From UBA6019 sp035535055 (GTDB lineage Bacteria; Chloroflexota; Dormibacteria; Dormibacterales; Dormibacteraceae): a DNA stretch of 64,000 nucleotides. Below are positions 8,470 to 15,314 of the stretch, in pieces (within the stretch, counting starts at the first letter, position 1; every line of letters starts with the position of its first letter). The stretch lies in contig DATLQT010000108.1 in NCBI GenBank assembly GCA_035535055.1, positions 1 through 64,000 on the forward strand, given 5' to 3'. A program made the translations under genes and the position numbers. The notes under the pieces were generated by a model. It was not told where the DNA came from and made no database searches. It saw only the letters and a program-made list of their open reading frames with translations.

Positions 8470-9348
8470 TTAGTTGAACCGGCTGCCGGACTTCACCCGA
8501 AGTCCGAGGAGCAGGGCGGCGATCGAGCCGGCCAGCAGCGCGGGTAGCCAGGGGAAGCCTGGCTGGTCAGGGGCGCCGCTGGTGATTGGCAGGCCCACCG
8601 ACGAGGCGGCGACCTTGCCCGACGGGGTCGTCGTCGTCGCCGCAAGCGTGCACGCCCCGCTGGGAGGGGTTATCCGGTTGGTGTCGAGCGTCAGGGCGCC
8701 GTTGCGAGCCAAAGCGCGCCCGGTCAGGATGTTGGCGCCGGTGACCATGGTGATGCTGGTGAGGGCCATCAGGTTGCCCTGGAACTGGGTGGCGGAGCCC
8801 AGCGTCGCCGAGCTGCCGACCTGCCAGTACACCGCGCAGGCCTGGGCGCCGTTGGCGAGCAGGACGCTGGAGCCGCTGGCGGTGGTCAGCGTGCTTCCGA
8901 TCTGGAAGATGAATACGCCGTTTCCGCTGAGCGTCAGCGGGCCGGTCAGCTGTGCTGAGGAGCTGAACCTGTAAACGCCCGGCACGAGGTTCATTCCGCC
9001 GAGGTTGACGCCGGTCTTGTCCGAGGTGGAGGGCGCGTTCGCCGCGTCGTTGTAGGCGGTGATCAGGTCATTCTTGGCCTGGAGCGCGGGGCCGTTGGCG
9101 GTGTTCTTGACGCCGGTGACGGTTCCCGGCGGAAAGCCCGTCACAGAGCTGGCGTTGCCGGGGCTGATGCCCAGGTTTCCGGTGACGACGGAAGGACCGG
9201 TGTTGGTGATGGTGGACCCCGCCAGCACCGTGAAGTTGAGCGCGGTCCCGAGGCGGGGTGCTGTCGCCGCGAATGCGCCTGCCGGCCAGGCGCCGGCGAT
9301 GACGGCGATGGCCACGACGAACAGCGAGGCGATTCGAAAACTCTTCAT
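8470..9348 (-). CDS. DUF3494 ice-binding-like surface protein with sortase signal
   Basis: A 292-residue secreted protein. A signal peptide (MKSFRIAS, hydrophobic core, AFA cleavage region) precedes a DUF3494 beta-solenoid. The solenoid shows the family pattern LGTALNFTVLAGSTITNTG, VVTGNLGISPG, PGVYRFSSSAQLTGPLTL and GSSATLGSATQFQGNLMAL. Proteins of this family bind ice or act as adhesins. The C-terminus carries LPITSG, then a hydrophobic stretch and KSGSRFN, a sortase sorting signal with Ser in place of the usual Gly. The ATG at 9348 was chosen for its signal peptide and for the tandem repeat upstream (9372-9388). It is co-transcribed with the sortase. Confidence 0.9.
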   Translation of the reverse strand: MKSFRIASLFVVAIAVIAGAWPAGAFAATAPRLGTALNFTVLAGSTITNTGPSVVTGNLGISPGNASSVTGFPPGTVTGVKNTANGPALQAKNDLITAYNDAANAPSTSDKTGVNLGGMNLVPGVYRFSSSAQLTGPLTLSGNGVFIFQIGSTLTTASGSSVLLANGAQACAVYWQVGSSATLGSATQFQGNLMALTSITMVTGANILTGRALARNGALTLDTNRITPPSGACTLAATTTTPSGKVAASSVGLPITSGAPDQPGFPWLPALLAGSIAALLLGLRVKSGSRFN

Positions 9349-9371
9349 GATCTCACCGTGGACGCAGGCTG

Positions 9372-9388
9372 AGAACAAATGTCGTAAC
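9372..9388 (-). promoter_or_regulatory. GTTAC tandem direct repeat, site 3 (DUF3494-sortase operon)
   Basis: The minus strand reads GTTACGACATTTGTTCT, half-sites GTTAC and GTTCT with a 12-bp period. This is the weakest of the four copies. Its distance to the ATG at 9348 is exactly that of sites 2 and 4 (24 bp from half-site edge to first base). Confidence 0.55.
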
Positions 9389-9414
9389 AGCGTCCGGGCC
9401 ACCAAAGCGACGGA

Positions 9415-9439
9415 CCGCGGCTGCCGGACGCAGCCACGG
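9415..9439 (-). terminator. Hairpin terminator after the YggT/GlsB operon
   Basis: An inverted repeat of 10-bp arms (CCGCGGCTGC / GCAGCCACGG, one mismatch, 5-nt loop) lies about 40 bp downstream of the GlsB stop and upstream of the tandem repeat of the next operon. No long U tract is seen, so efficiency is uncertain. Confidence 0.45.
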
Positions 9440-9477
9440 CCCGGTCGATTGGGGGTAGTGGTGAAAGAGAAGGGAAT

Positions 9478-9752
9478 CTAGCTCCAGCGGTGGCTGAACC
9501 GCCCGCCGGGTGCTACGAGGCGCACCGCCAAAAGCAGCAGGACGGCGCCCACAAAGGCGACCACGACCTCTTTGAACAAGCCACCAAAGGAGATGCCCGC
9601 GATGCTCGTCAGGAAGCCACCGAGCAGGGCTCCGAGCAGGCCCACCACGCGAGGTCCATGGGTAGGCCCATCCCCTTGCCTCTCAGCACCTTGCTGGCCA
9701 GGTAGCCGGCGACGAGGCCGACGATCACCCACACGATGAGGTTGCCGATCAT
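9478..9752 (-). pseudogene. GlsB/YeaQ/YmgE-family membrane protein, frameshifted
   Basis: The N-terminal half starts at the ATG at 9752 (ATGA overlap with the preceding stop) and reads MIGNLIVWVIVGLVAGYLAS, then KVLRGKGMGLPMDL, a textbook GlsB/YeaQ start. The frame then ends at a TGA at 9609. The C-terminal half, VVGLLGALLGGFLTSIAGIS and onward to 9478, continues the family in another frame. The shift lies within 9646-9652, where CTCGCGTGGTGG would need to lose two bases or gain one. An intact product would be about 90 residues with three transmembrane segments, a stress-response membrane protein. This is either a real lesion or an assembly indel. Confidence 0.85.
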
Positions 9753-10126
9753 GAGGTGACGGGCCGGGTGCCCCGCGGTGCGGTCGCGATCCGGATCAGC
9801 ATCGTGATGCCCCAGCCGATGACGGCGTAGACCGCGATCGCCACCAGCGCCGCCGGTTCGAAGACGTTGGCGGACGAGCCGGTGTTGGCGAAGATCCCGT
9901 GGAAGGGACCCACCAGCGGAGCGGTCACGCCGTAGACGGCGCTGACGAAGGACGACTGCGTCGACGCCCCCAAGAGTTCGAGCAGGAAGCGGCCGGCGAT
10001 CAGGACGTCGACGACGCCGACGATCAGGCCGACGACCGCCGCCGCGCGGAAGTTGTAGCGGCCCTGCTCGGCGACCGGGATGTGCTCGACCGGCGCGACA
10101 GTTGGAGTCGGCTGTTCTATTGCCAT
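9749..10126 (-). CDS. YggT-like small integral membrane protein
   Basis: A 125-residue protein. A Pro-rich cytosolic N-terminus (about 30 residues) precedes a hydrophobic segment (AAAVVGLIVGVVDVLIAGRF), a loop with VSAVYGVTAPLVGPFHGIF and a second segment (ALVAIAVYAVIGWGITMLI). The ..LLELLG...F...VY..TAPLV.PF motif is that of the YggT family, linked to membrane stress and osmotolerance. The ATG at 10126 was chosen over an upstream frame because it lies 24 bp from the tandem repeat at 10150-10166. The TGA overlaps the ATG of the GlsB-like gene. Confidence 0.75.
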   Translation of the reverse strand: MAIEQPTPTVAPVEHIPVAEQGRYNFRAAAVVGLIVGVVDVLIAGRFLLELLGASTQSSFVSAVYGVTAPLVGPFHGIFANTGSSANVFEPAALVAIAVYAVIGWGITMLIRIATAPRGTRPVTS

Positions 10127-10149
10127 GGATCTAGCCTCCGCCACCCGCC

Positions 10150-10166
10150 GTAACAGAGTCAGTAAC
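10150..10166 (-). promoter_or_regulatory. GTTAC tandem direct repeat, site 4 (YggT-GlsB operon)
   Basis: The minus strand reads GTTACTGACTCTGTTAC, with two identical GTTAC half-sites 12 bp apart, the most perfect of the four copies. The edge of the downstream half-site is 24 bp from the first base of the ATG at 10126. Confidence 0.65.
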
Positions 10167-10198
10167 ACCCGAGCGTCGCCGGACGGAGGAACGGCTGC

Positions 10199-10717
10199 CT
10201 AGCCGGCGAAGGGCGTGCCGAAGCGTTCGGCCGAGACGACCTCTCCCAGCGGCCGGCGTCGCTTCTTTCCCCTGATCGTTCGCCTCGGATAGCCGAAGGG
10301 GATCACCGCGAACAGCTCGTGGCCGGATGGGATGCCGAGCAAGCCGGCAACCTCGTCCATCCCTCCGAAGCCGGTCCAATTGGAGCCGACGCCCCCCTCC
10401 CAGGCAGTCAGCATCATCGATTGGATGGCCCGGCTCAGGTCGGAGACGCCGAAGCGGCTGCTCCGCTCGTAGGAGCAGGCGACGGCGAAGGCCGCGCCGG
10501 CGATGTAGGGCCCGTGCGCCACCATCCCTCCGATCTCGCGCAGCGTCTCCCTTTCACGAACGACCACGAAGTGCCACGGCTGGCCGTTCTGGGAGCTGGC
10601 CGTGAGCTGGGCCGACTCGGCAATGCGGTGAATCAGCTCCTCGGGGACCGGGCGATCGTCGTACTCGCGCACCGCCATCACGGTCCGGACGCTGTCGAAC
10701 ACAGGGTGGTCGGCCAT
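10199..10717 (-). CDS. Nitroreductase-family protein
   Basis: A 172-residue FMN-dependent oxidoreductase of the NADH oxidase/nitroreductase fold. VMAVREYDDRPVPEELI and ASSQNGQPWHFVVVRERE are the standard FMN-binding N-terminal signatures, and GVGSNWTGFG with FGYPR close the site. It is at the short end of the family, so the dimer partner may complete the site. The substrate cannot be read from sequence. ATG at 10717, with AAGGAA upstream. It is transcribed away from the helical protein gene at 10779 and lacks the GTTAC repeat of the neighbouring operons. Confidence 0.9.
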   Translation of the reverse strand: MADHPVFDSVRTVMAVREYDDRPVPEELIHRIAESAQLTASSQNGQPWHFVVVRERETLREIGGMVAHGPYIAGAAFAVACSYERSSRFGVSDLSRAIQSMMLTAWEGGVGSNWTGFGGMDEVAGLLGIPSGHELFAVIPFGYPRRTIRGKKRRRPLGEVVSAERFGTPFAG

Positions 10718-10778
10718 TTCCTTTTCCTCGATCCTACGGCATCCCGAGTTGACGACAAGCTGATAGTGCCGCTCTCAT

Positions 10779-11066
10779 ATGCTTTACCTCGTGGAAGGCC
10801 GGGTTCCGAATTTCGAACCCTCGGCGGCGAACTTCACCCGGGAGCTGGGCGAGCCGCCGACCGGTACCGCCGATCCCGGCGAGATGGTCGCCTTCTACGC
10901 GGAGCTGCTGGAGGTCGAGCGAGCCGTCCTGGCGCGGATGGAAGAGCTCGTCGTAAACGCGTCGCCGGAGTTGCGCGACATGGTCAGGAAGACGAACATC
11001 GAGCGCCTCCAGGACCTCATCGCCGAGTTCGAGGCACGGCTCAGGCGCTGGGAGGAGCAGCTCTGA
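10779..11066 (+). CDS. Small helical-hairpin protein, paralogue of the 7449-7769 product
   Basis: A 95-residue protein (91 if the in-frame GTG at 10791 is used). The last 60 residues form a helical hairpin with MVAFYAELLEVERAVLARME, SPELRDMVRKTNIERL and FEARLRRWEEQL. Aligned by eye with the 7449-7769 product it shares Y-x2-L, E-x-x-x-L-x-R, SP-x-x-R, the TN dipeptide and F-x-x-R-L-x-x-W. I know no family name. It stands alone on the plus strand between the nitroreductase and alcohol dehydrogenase genes. A strong hairpin follows its stop. Confidence 0.65.
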   Translation: MLYLVEGRVPNFEPSAANFTRELGEPPTGTADPGEMVAFYAELLEVERAVLARMEELVVNASPELRDMVRKTNIERLQDLIAEFEARLRRWEEQL

Positions 11067-11083
11067 ACCCGGCCCGCGAGCTC

Positions 11084-11104
11084 GCCCGGGCGCAGCGCCC
11101 GGGC
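11084..11104 (+). terminator. Hairpin downstream of the helical-hairpin gene
   Basis: A perfect 9-bp stem, GCCCGGGCG / CGCCCGGGC, with a CAG loop, 17 bp after the stop codon at 11066. No clear U tract follows. Confidence 0.5.
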
Positions 11105-11157
11105 TGATCTCCCGGCCGGCTCGAAATCCGGCCCGGGGAACCTGGTTCGGACATCGA

Positions 11158-11171
11158 GGGACCTTTGGCCC
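11158..11171. promoter_or_regulatory. DevR/DosR-like box upstream of alcohol dehydrogenase
   Basis: GGGACCTTTGGCCC fits the GGGAC-N4-G(G/T)CCC pattern of mycobacterial DevR/DosR boxes. It lies 85 bp before the adh start in a 190-bp intergenic region. A second inverted repeat, GAACC-T-GGTTC, sits at 11138-11148. Without a DevR homologue in the window this is pattern matching only. Confidence 0.35.
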
Positions 11172-11256
11172 TAGGCGGTGCAGGACCCAACCTCCAGGCT
11201 GAGGCCCGGCACGGCATCCCGCCCTCCGCCCGGGCATCGCCAAGGAGAAACACCCA

Positions 11257-12348
11257 ATGAAGGCAGTCGTTTATCACGGTCCAGGCCAGAAGGCCTGGGA
11301 GACCGTTCCTGACCCGACCATCCAGGCGCCCACCGACGCCATCGTCAAGATAGACACGGCGACCATCTGCGGGACCGACCTGCACATCCTCAAGGGCGAC
11401 GTGCCCGAGATGCCGCTGGGGACGATCCTCGGCCACGAGGCGGTCGGCACCGTCGTCGAGGTCGGCGCCTCGGTGACCAACTTCCAGATCGGCGACAAGG
11501 TTCTCGTCTCCTGCATCACCTCCTGTGGCAAGTGCCGCTACTGCAAGGAGGGCCGCTACGGTCAGTGCACCGGTGGCGGTGGCTGGATCTTCGGGCACCT
11601 CATCGACGGGCTGCAGGCCGAGTACGCCCGCGTACCCTTCGCCGACAACTCGCTCTACAAGGTCCCCTCGGGCATGACCGACGAGCAGGTGCTATTCCTC
11701 TCCGACATCCTGCCGACCTCCTTTGAGGTGGGGGTGCTGAACGGCGGCGTGCAGCCGGGTGACACCGTCGCCATCGTCGGCGCGGGACCGATCGGGCTGG
11801 CCGCCGTGATGACGGCCAAGCTCTTCACCCCCGGTCGCATCATCGTCATCGACCTCGCCGACAGCCGCCTCGCCAAGGCGAGGGAGTTTGGCGCCGACGT
11901 GACGATCAACAACGGCTCCGAGGACGCCGTCAAGCGCGTCTTCGAGCTCACCGGCGGGCTGGGTGTCGACGTCGCCATCGAGGCGGTCGGCGTATCGGAG
12001 ACGTTCGAGCTGGCCACCGAGCTGGTCCGCCCCGGCGGGACGGTCGCCAACGTCGGCGTGCACGGCAAGCCGGCCACGCTTCACCTCGAGAAGCTCTGGA
12101 TCCGTGACGTCACGATCACGACCGGACTGGTCGACAGCCGGACCATCCCCCAGTTGCTGGCGCTGATCTCCGGCGGGCGTCTGGACCCGACGGTCCTGGC
12201 AACCCACCGGTTCCCCATCTCCGACGCGATGGAGGCCTACGACGTGTTCGCCGCCGCCGCAACCAGCAAGGCCCTCAAGGTCGTCCTGCAGGGCGCCCCG
12301 GTGTCGGGCAACCGCTACTCGCCCGAGCCCGTCGCCGTCACCGTCTGA
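11257..12348 (+). CDS. Zinc-dependent medium-chain alcohol dehydrogenase
   Basis: A 363-residue MDR dehydrogenase. TICGTDLHILKGD carries the catalytic-zinc Cys (about residue 38), GHEAVGTVVEVG carries the zinc His, and SCITSCGKCRYCKEGRYGQC is the structural zinc loop (though its first position is atypical). VAIVGAGPIGLAAVMTAKL (about residue 170) is the NAD(P) Rossmann motif. Closest in style to isopropanol/secondary alcohol dehydrogenases. The ATG at 11257 has AAGGAG 9 nt upstream. Single-gene unit: a DosR-like box lies upstream and a strong terminator downstream. Possible role in fermentative or low-oxygen redox balance (inference). Confidence 0.92.
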   Translation: MKAVVYHGPGQKAWETVPDPTIQAPTDAIVKIDTATICGTDLHILKGDVPEMPLGTILGHEAVGTVVEVGASVTNFQIGDKVLVSCITSCGKCRYCKEGRYGQCTGGGGWIFGHLIDGLQAEYARVPFADNSLYKVPSGMTDEQVLFLSDILPTSFEVGVLNGGVQPGDTVAIVGAGPIGLAAVMTAKLFTPGRIIVIDLADSRLAKAREFGADVTINNGSEDAVKRVFELTGGLGVDVAIEAVGVSETFELATELVRPGGTVANVGVHGKPATLHLEKLWIRDVTITTGLVDSRTIPQLLALISGGRLDPTVLATHRFPISDAMEAYDVFAAAATSKALKVVLQGAPVSGNRYSPEPVAVTV

Positions 12349-12380
12349 AAGCAGTCGAAAAGAAGGAAACCTTCAGCTCT

Positions 12381-12415
12381 GGCCGGGCGCAACGCCCGGC
12401 CGGGGCCGGCTTCTT
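12381..12415. terminator. Intrinsic terminator between adh and the MFS gene
   Basis: A perfect 9-bp stem GGCCGGGCG / CGCCCGGCC with a CAA loop (12381-12401), followed on the plus strand by a pyrimidine run CTTCTTTTCCT. It separates two convergent genes and may serve both. Confidence 0.7.
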
Positions 12416-12437
12416 TTCCTCGAACCTGAAGCTCGCC

Positions 12438-13667
12438 TCAAGAACCGGCGGCGGCTTCGAGCTCCTCGACGACGACGTCGTCCGCCACGCCGCTGGCACG
12501 GTCGACCGCCGCCAGCGTTGCACGTCCGAGGAAGAAGATAAGCAACCCGGCCAGCACCATCGCGGCGCCCACGAGGAACGGCACGTGGGGTGAGAACGCC
12601 TCCGCCAGCCGGCCCGACAGGTAGGGAGCGATGGCGCCCCCGATGAAGCGGACGAAGCTGTAGCCTGCGGACGCGACAGGCCGCTCGATGTCGGAGACGC
12701 TCATCACCGCCTGGGTGACCAGGGTGTTGTTGACTCCGAAGAACAGGCCCGAGGCGATCACGTCAACGATGAGCACCGGGCGCGAGGTGGTGAACACGCC
12801 GCCGATCAGCAGGATCACGGCGATCGCGAAGAGCAGCACATAGAGGGTGTGCAGGGTCCCGAATCGAGCTTGCAGGCGCGGCGCCAGGAAGACCGAGGTG
12901 ACCGCGACGCCGACCCCCCAGGCAAAGAAGACGAGGCCCAGGCCGTGGGCGTCGAGGCCGATCGGAAAGGGCGAATAGGCCAGCAGCGTGAAGAAGCCGA
13001 AGTTGTAGCAGAGGGCCATCAGGCTCACGGTCCGCAGGCCGGGATGACGGAGCGCGCGGAGGGGTTCCAGAAGGGAGACGCGCCGAGTTGGGGTGGCGGT
13101 CGCCGGGAGCGTGAAGGCGGTGGCCAGGAAGGCGAACGTCATCAGGACGGCCACCCCGTAGAAGGGTCCGCGCCAGCTGATGCCGCCCAGGATCCCACCC
13201 AGGATGGGACCGGTGGCGATGCCGATCCCGATCGCCGCCTCGTAGAGGATGATCGCCGACCGGATGCCGCCGGTGGCCGCGCCGACGATCACCGCGAGCG
13301 CGGTCGCCACGAAGAGGGCGTTGCCGAGGCCCCAGCCGGCGCGGAAGCCGACGATCGCCGCGATGCCGTTCGAAGACCCCGCCGCGGCACTGAAGAGGAT
13401 GATGAGGACGAGCCCGCCGAGGAGCGTCCGCTTGGCGCCCAGCCAGCTCGAGACGGTGCTCGTCAGCAGCATTGCGACGCCCATGCAGAGCGTGTAGCTG
13501 CTGAAGAGGAGCTCGACCTGGGAGGGCGTCGCGTGGAGGTCGTTGGCGAGGCTGGGAAGGATCGGGTCGACCAGGCCGAGGCCCATGAAGGCGATCACGC
13601 AGGCGAAGGCGACCGCCCACACTGACCGCGGCTGCTTGAGGAGGCTTCCGTTAGACGGGGTGGCCAA
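12438..13667 (-). CDS. MFS transporter (drug/proton antiporter type)
   Basis: About 409 residues with twelve hydrophobic segments. VDPILPSLANDLHATPSQVELLFSSYTL at TM1-2, GAKRTLLGG as loop 2-3 motif and GPILGGILGGISWRGPF in TM5 (motif C of proton antiporters) point to a drug-efflux family. I chose the TTG at 13667, preceded by AAGGA. A longer frame to 13736 overlaps the upstream regulator more and starts with unlikely Arg-rich sequence. The gene overlaps the 3' end of the MarR gene by 17 bp, so the pair forms a MarR-controlled efflux operon. Confidence 0.88.
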   Translation of the reverse strand: MATPSNGSLLKQPRSVWAVAFACVIAFMGLGLVDPILPSLANDLHATPSQVELLFSSYTLCMGVAMLLTSTVSSWLGAKRTLLGGLVLIILFSAAAGSSNGIAAIVGFRAGWGLGNALFVATALAVIVGAATGGIRSAIILYEAAIGIGIATGPILGGILGGISWRGPFYGVAVLMTFAFLATAFTLPATATPTRRVSLLEPLRALRHPGLRTVSLMALCYNFGFFTLLAYSPFPIGLDAHGLGLVFFAWGVGVAVTSVFLAPRLQARFGTLHTLYVLLFAIAVILLIGGVFTTSRPVLIVDVIASGLFFGVNNTLVTQAVMSVSDIERPVASAGYSFVRFIGGAIAPYLSGRLAEAFSPHVPFLVGAAMVLAGLLIFFLGRATLAAVDRASGVADDVVVEELEAAAGS

Positions 13668-14118
13668 CTGAGGTCCTTGACTCAAGCCGGTCGACAAGCG
13701 TCGTGAAGGCCGGCAGGGCCGCCTCCAGCGCCGCAAGCTCTTCGGCCGGCAGCGCCCCGAGGTGGTCGGCGAGCATTCGCGAGCGGAGCCGGCGGATCGA
13801 GTCGACGGATGCTCGCCCGGCGTCGGTCAGCTCCACGATCACCGCCCTACCGTCATCAGGGCTGCCCCTCCGACGCAGGAGGCCGGCAGACTCCAGCCGG
13901 GCGGCCATCGCCGAGATCGTCGGCTGTGCCACCTGCTCGAGCATGGCAAGGTCGGTGAGTCGCAGGCTTTCGTGACGATCCACGCTGGAAAGTGCGCGCG
14001 CCTGGGCGAGGCTTATGCCGGCCCCCGCCAGGCTGCGGCGGATGGCCGCCTGCACCCGCGCGAGGAGGTCTCCGAGCTGCGAGGCCACGTCCAGCGACGC
14101 GGAGGGATGCACCGCCAT
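13651..14118 (-). CDS. MarR-family transcriptional regulator
   Basis: A 155-residue protein with the MarR winged helix: GISLAQARALSSV, LTDLAMLEQVAQPTISAMAARLESAGLLRR (recognition helix) and the wing SPDDGRAVIVELTDAG, flanked by dimerisation helices. A perfect palindrome abuts its start codon, so autorepression is likely. It is the first gene of an operon with the MFS transporter and probably senses a toxic or phenolic ligand (family knowledge, not visible here). Confidence 0.92.
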   Translation of the reverse strand: MAVHPSASLDVASQLGDLLARVQAAIRRSLAGAGISLAQARALSSVDRHESLRLTDLAMLEQVAQPTISAMAARLESAGLLRRRGSPDDGRAVIVELTDAGRASVDSIRRLRSRMLADHLGALPAEELAALEAALPAFTTLVDRLESRTSVGHPV

Positions 14119-14139
14119 TTACATAGGCAGTCTATGTAA
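14119..14139. promoter_or_regulatory. Palindromic MarR operator
   Basis: TTACATAG, a 5-bp spacer (GCAGT), then CTATGTAA: a perfect inverted repeat with 8-bp arms that touches the ATG at 14118. Size and symmetry fit a MarR dimer site. Because it is flush with the start codon, it probably covers the transcription start of a leaderless or near-leaderless message. Confidence 0.8.
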
Positions 14140-14170
14140 CTCGCAGGCCGCGGCGCCGGGCGAACGCCCG

Positions 14171-15151
14171 TCAGCCGCTTCGCGCCACCTCGAAGCCATT
14201 GGCCGCCGACGCGATCAAGGCGATGAGCTCGGGGCCACTGGTCTCGCCCAGGCCGTCGGTCATCACGGTCAGGACGTAGGGTCCCGAGGGCAGGCCGAGA
14301 ACGAGCGCGGTGTCGTTCTCGGTGAGGTCAAGCGCACCCGTCTTGTGGACGACGGTCACGCCGGGTGTCCCGGCGCGGATCCCGGCCTCGTAGAGGGTGC
14401 CGGTGAGCAGGGGATAGAGCCAGCCCTGGGCCGCGGCGCCACCCAGCCGCCCGTTCGCCTCGGCCACCCAGAGGGCACTGAGATCCGCCGCCGTGGTGGT
14501 GTTGCCGGCGAAGAATGAGGAGCTGGTGGCGCCGAGGGTGGCGGCCCAGGCATTGACGGCGACGCTGCCGCCGACGTCGCGGACCAGCATGTGGCCGGCG
14601 GTGTTGTCGGAATAGTGGGCGGCGCGATAGGCGAGAAGGCTGCGGCTGTAACCCTGACCCACCACGTAGTCGTCGAAGTAGCCGTCCTCGTAGTCGGCCG
14701 CCGTGAAGTAGACGAGCCCGTTGGGGTCGACGGTCCCGGCCGCGAGCCCCTGCGCCTCCATCATCAGCGCCGCGAGCTTGTAGGTGCTCGCCGCGTCAAA
14801 GATGGTTCCCGCGTCAAAGGACCAGTTGAGTGGTTGCAGCCCGCCAAGCTCGGCCAGGTCGACGCCGACCGTCGCCCCCGACGCAGCGACGATCTGAGCG
14901 ACCGAAGCGGCCAGCGCGTCGGCGCTTCGGGGTGCCGGTGGCGGCGGCGCCGTCACCGGCACTGGTGGCGCGACCGTGTCGCTCGCGGGCGGGACGGCGG
15001 AGGCGGGGGTGGAGGCGAGATGGTCGCTCGCCTTGACGTCGATGGCGGTGGCGCCGAGGCTCAGCGCGATCAGAATGGCCAGCGCCAGCCGGATGCCGAG
15101 CCACCCGCCGGGCGTGACGCTCGCTCGCGCCGACGTCTCCACGAGGACCAC
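14171..15151 (-). CDS. Serine beta-lactamase-like / penicillin-recognising secreted protein
   Basis: A 326-residue protein. An N-terminal signal anchor (GIRLALAILIALSLGATAI) and a Pro/Ala-rich linker (about residues 50-75) precede a class A-type domain. FDAASTYKLAALM holds the catalytic SxxK (about residue 122), HYSDNTAGHML is the SDN box and VVHKTGALD is the KTG box. I see no canonical ExxLN omega-loop glutamate, so deacylation may be poor. It could be a DD-peptidase-like or sensing protein rather than a true beta-lactamase. GTG start at 15151. No regulator is adjacent. Confidence 0.85.
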   Translation of the reverse strand: MVLVETSARASVTPGGWLGIRLALAILIALSLGATAIDVKASDHLASTPASAVPPASDTVAPPVPVTAPPPPAPRSADALAASVAQIVAASGATVGVDLAELGGLQPLNWSFDAGTIFDAASTYKLAALMMEAQGLAAGTVDPNGLVYFTAADYEDGYFDDYVVGQGYSRSLLAYRAAHYSDNTAGHMLVRDVGGSVAVNAWAATLGATSSSFFAGNTTTAADLSALWVAEANGRLGGAAAQGWLYPLLTGTLYEAGIRAGTPGVTVVHKTGALDLTENDTALVLGLPSGPYVLTVMTDGLGETSGPELIALIASAANGFEVARSG

Positions 15152-15314
15152 GATCGACCCCCGTCCGGGGTGTCAGCTGTGCGACGCCTGTGAGGTTGCT
15201 GTGAGCCGGTCCGAGGCGACGCGGCGGTGGAGCGTCTCCATCAGGTGCGCGTCACGTTGACGCAGACCCGCGGAAAGCGCCCCGACCGCCGCGACTGCGA
15301 TCAGGTCCGGTCGG

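Noticed and set aside
9640..9660. Programmed frameshifting in the GlsB-like gene
   Set aside because: No slippery heptamer and no clear downstream structure. A plain indel explains it more simply.
14171..15151. Calling this gene a resistance beta-lactamase
   Set aside because: SxxK, SDN and KTG are present, but the ExxLN deacylation motif is not evident, so only a beta-lactamase-like call is justified.
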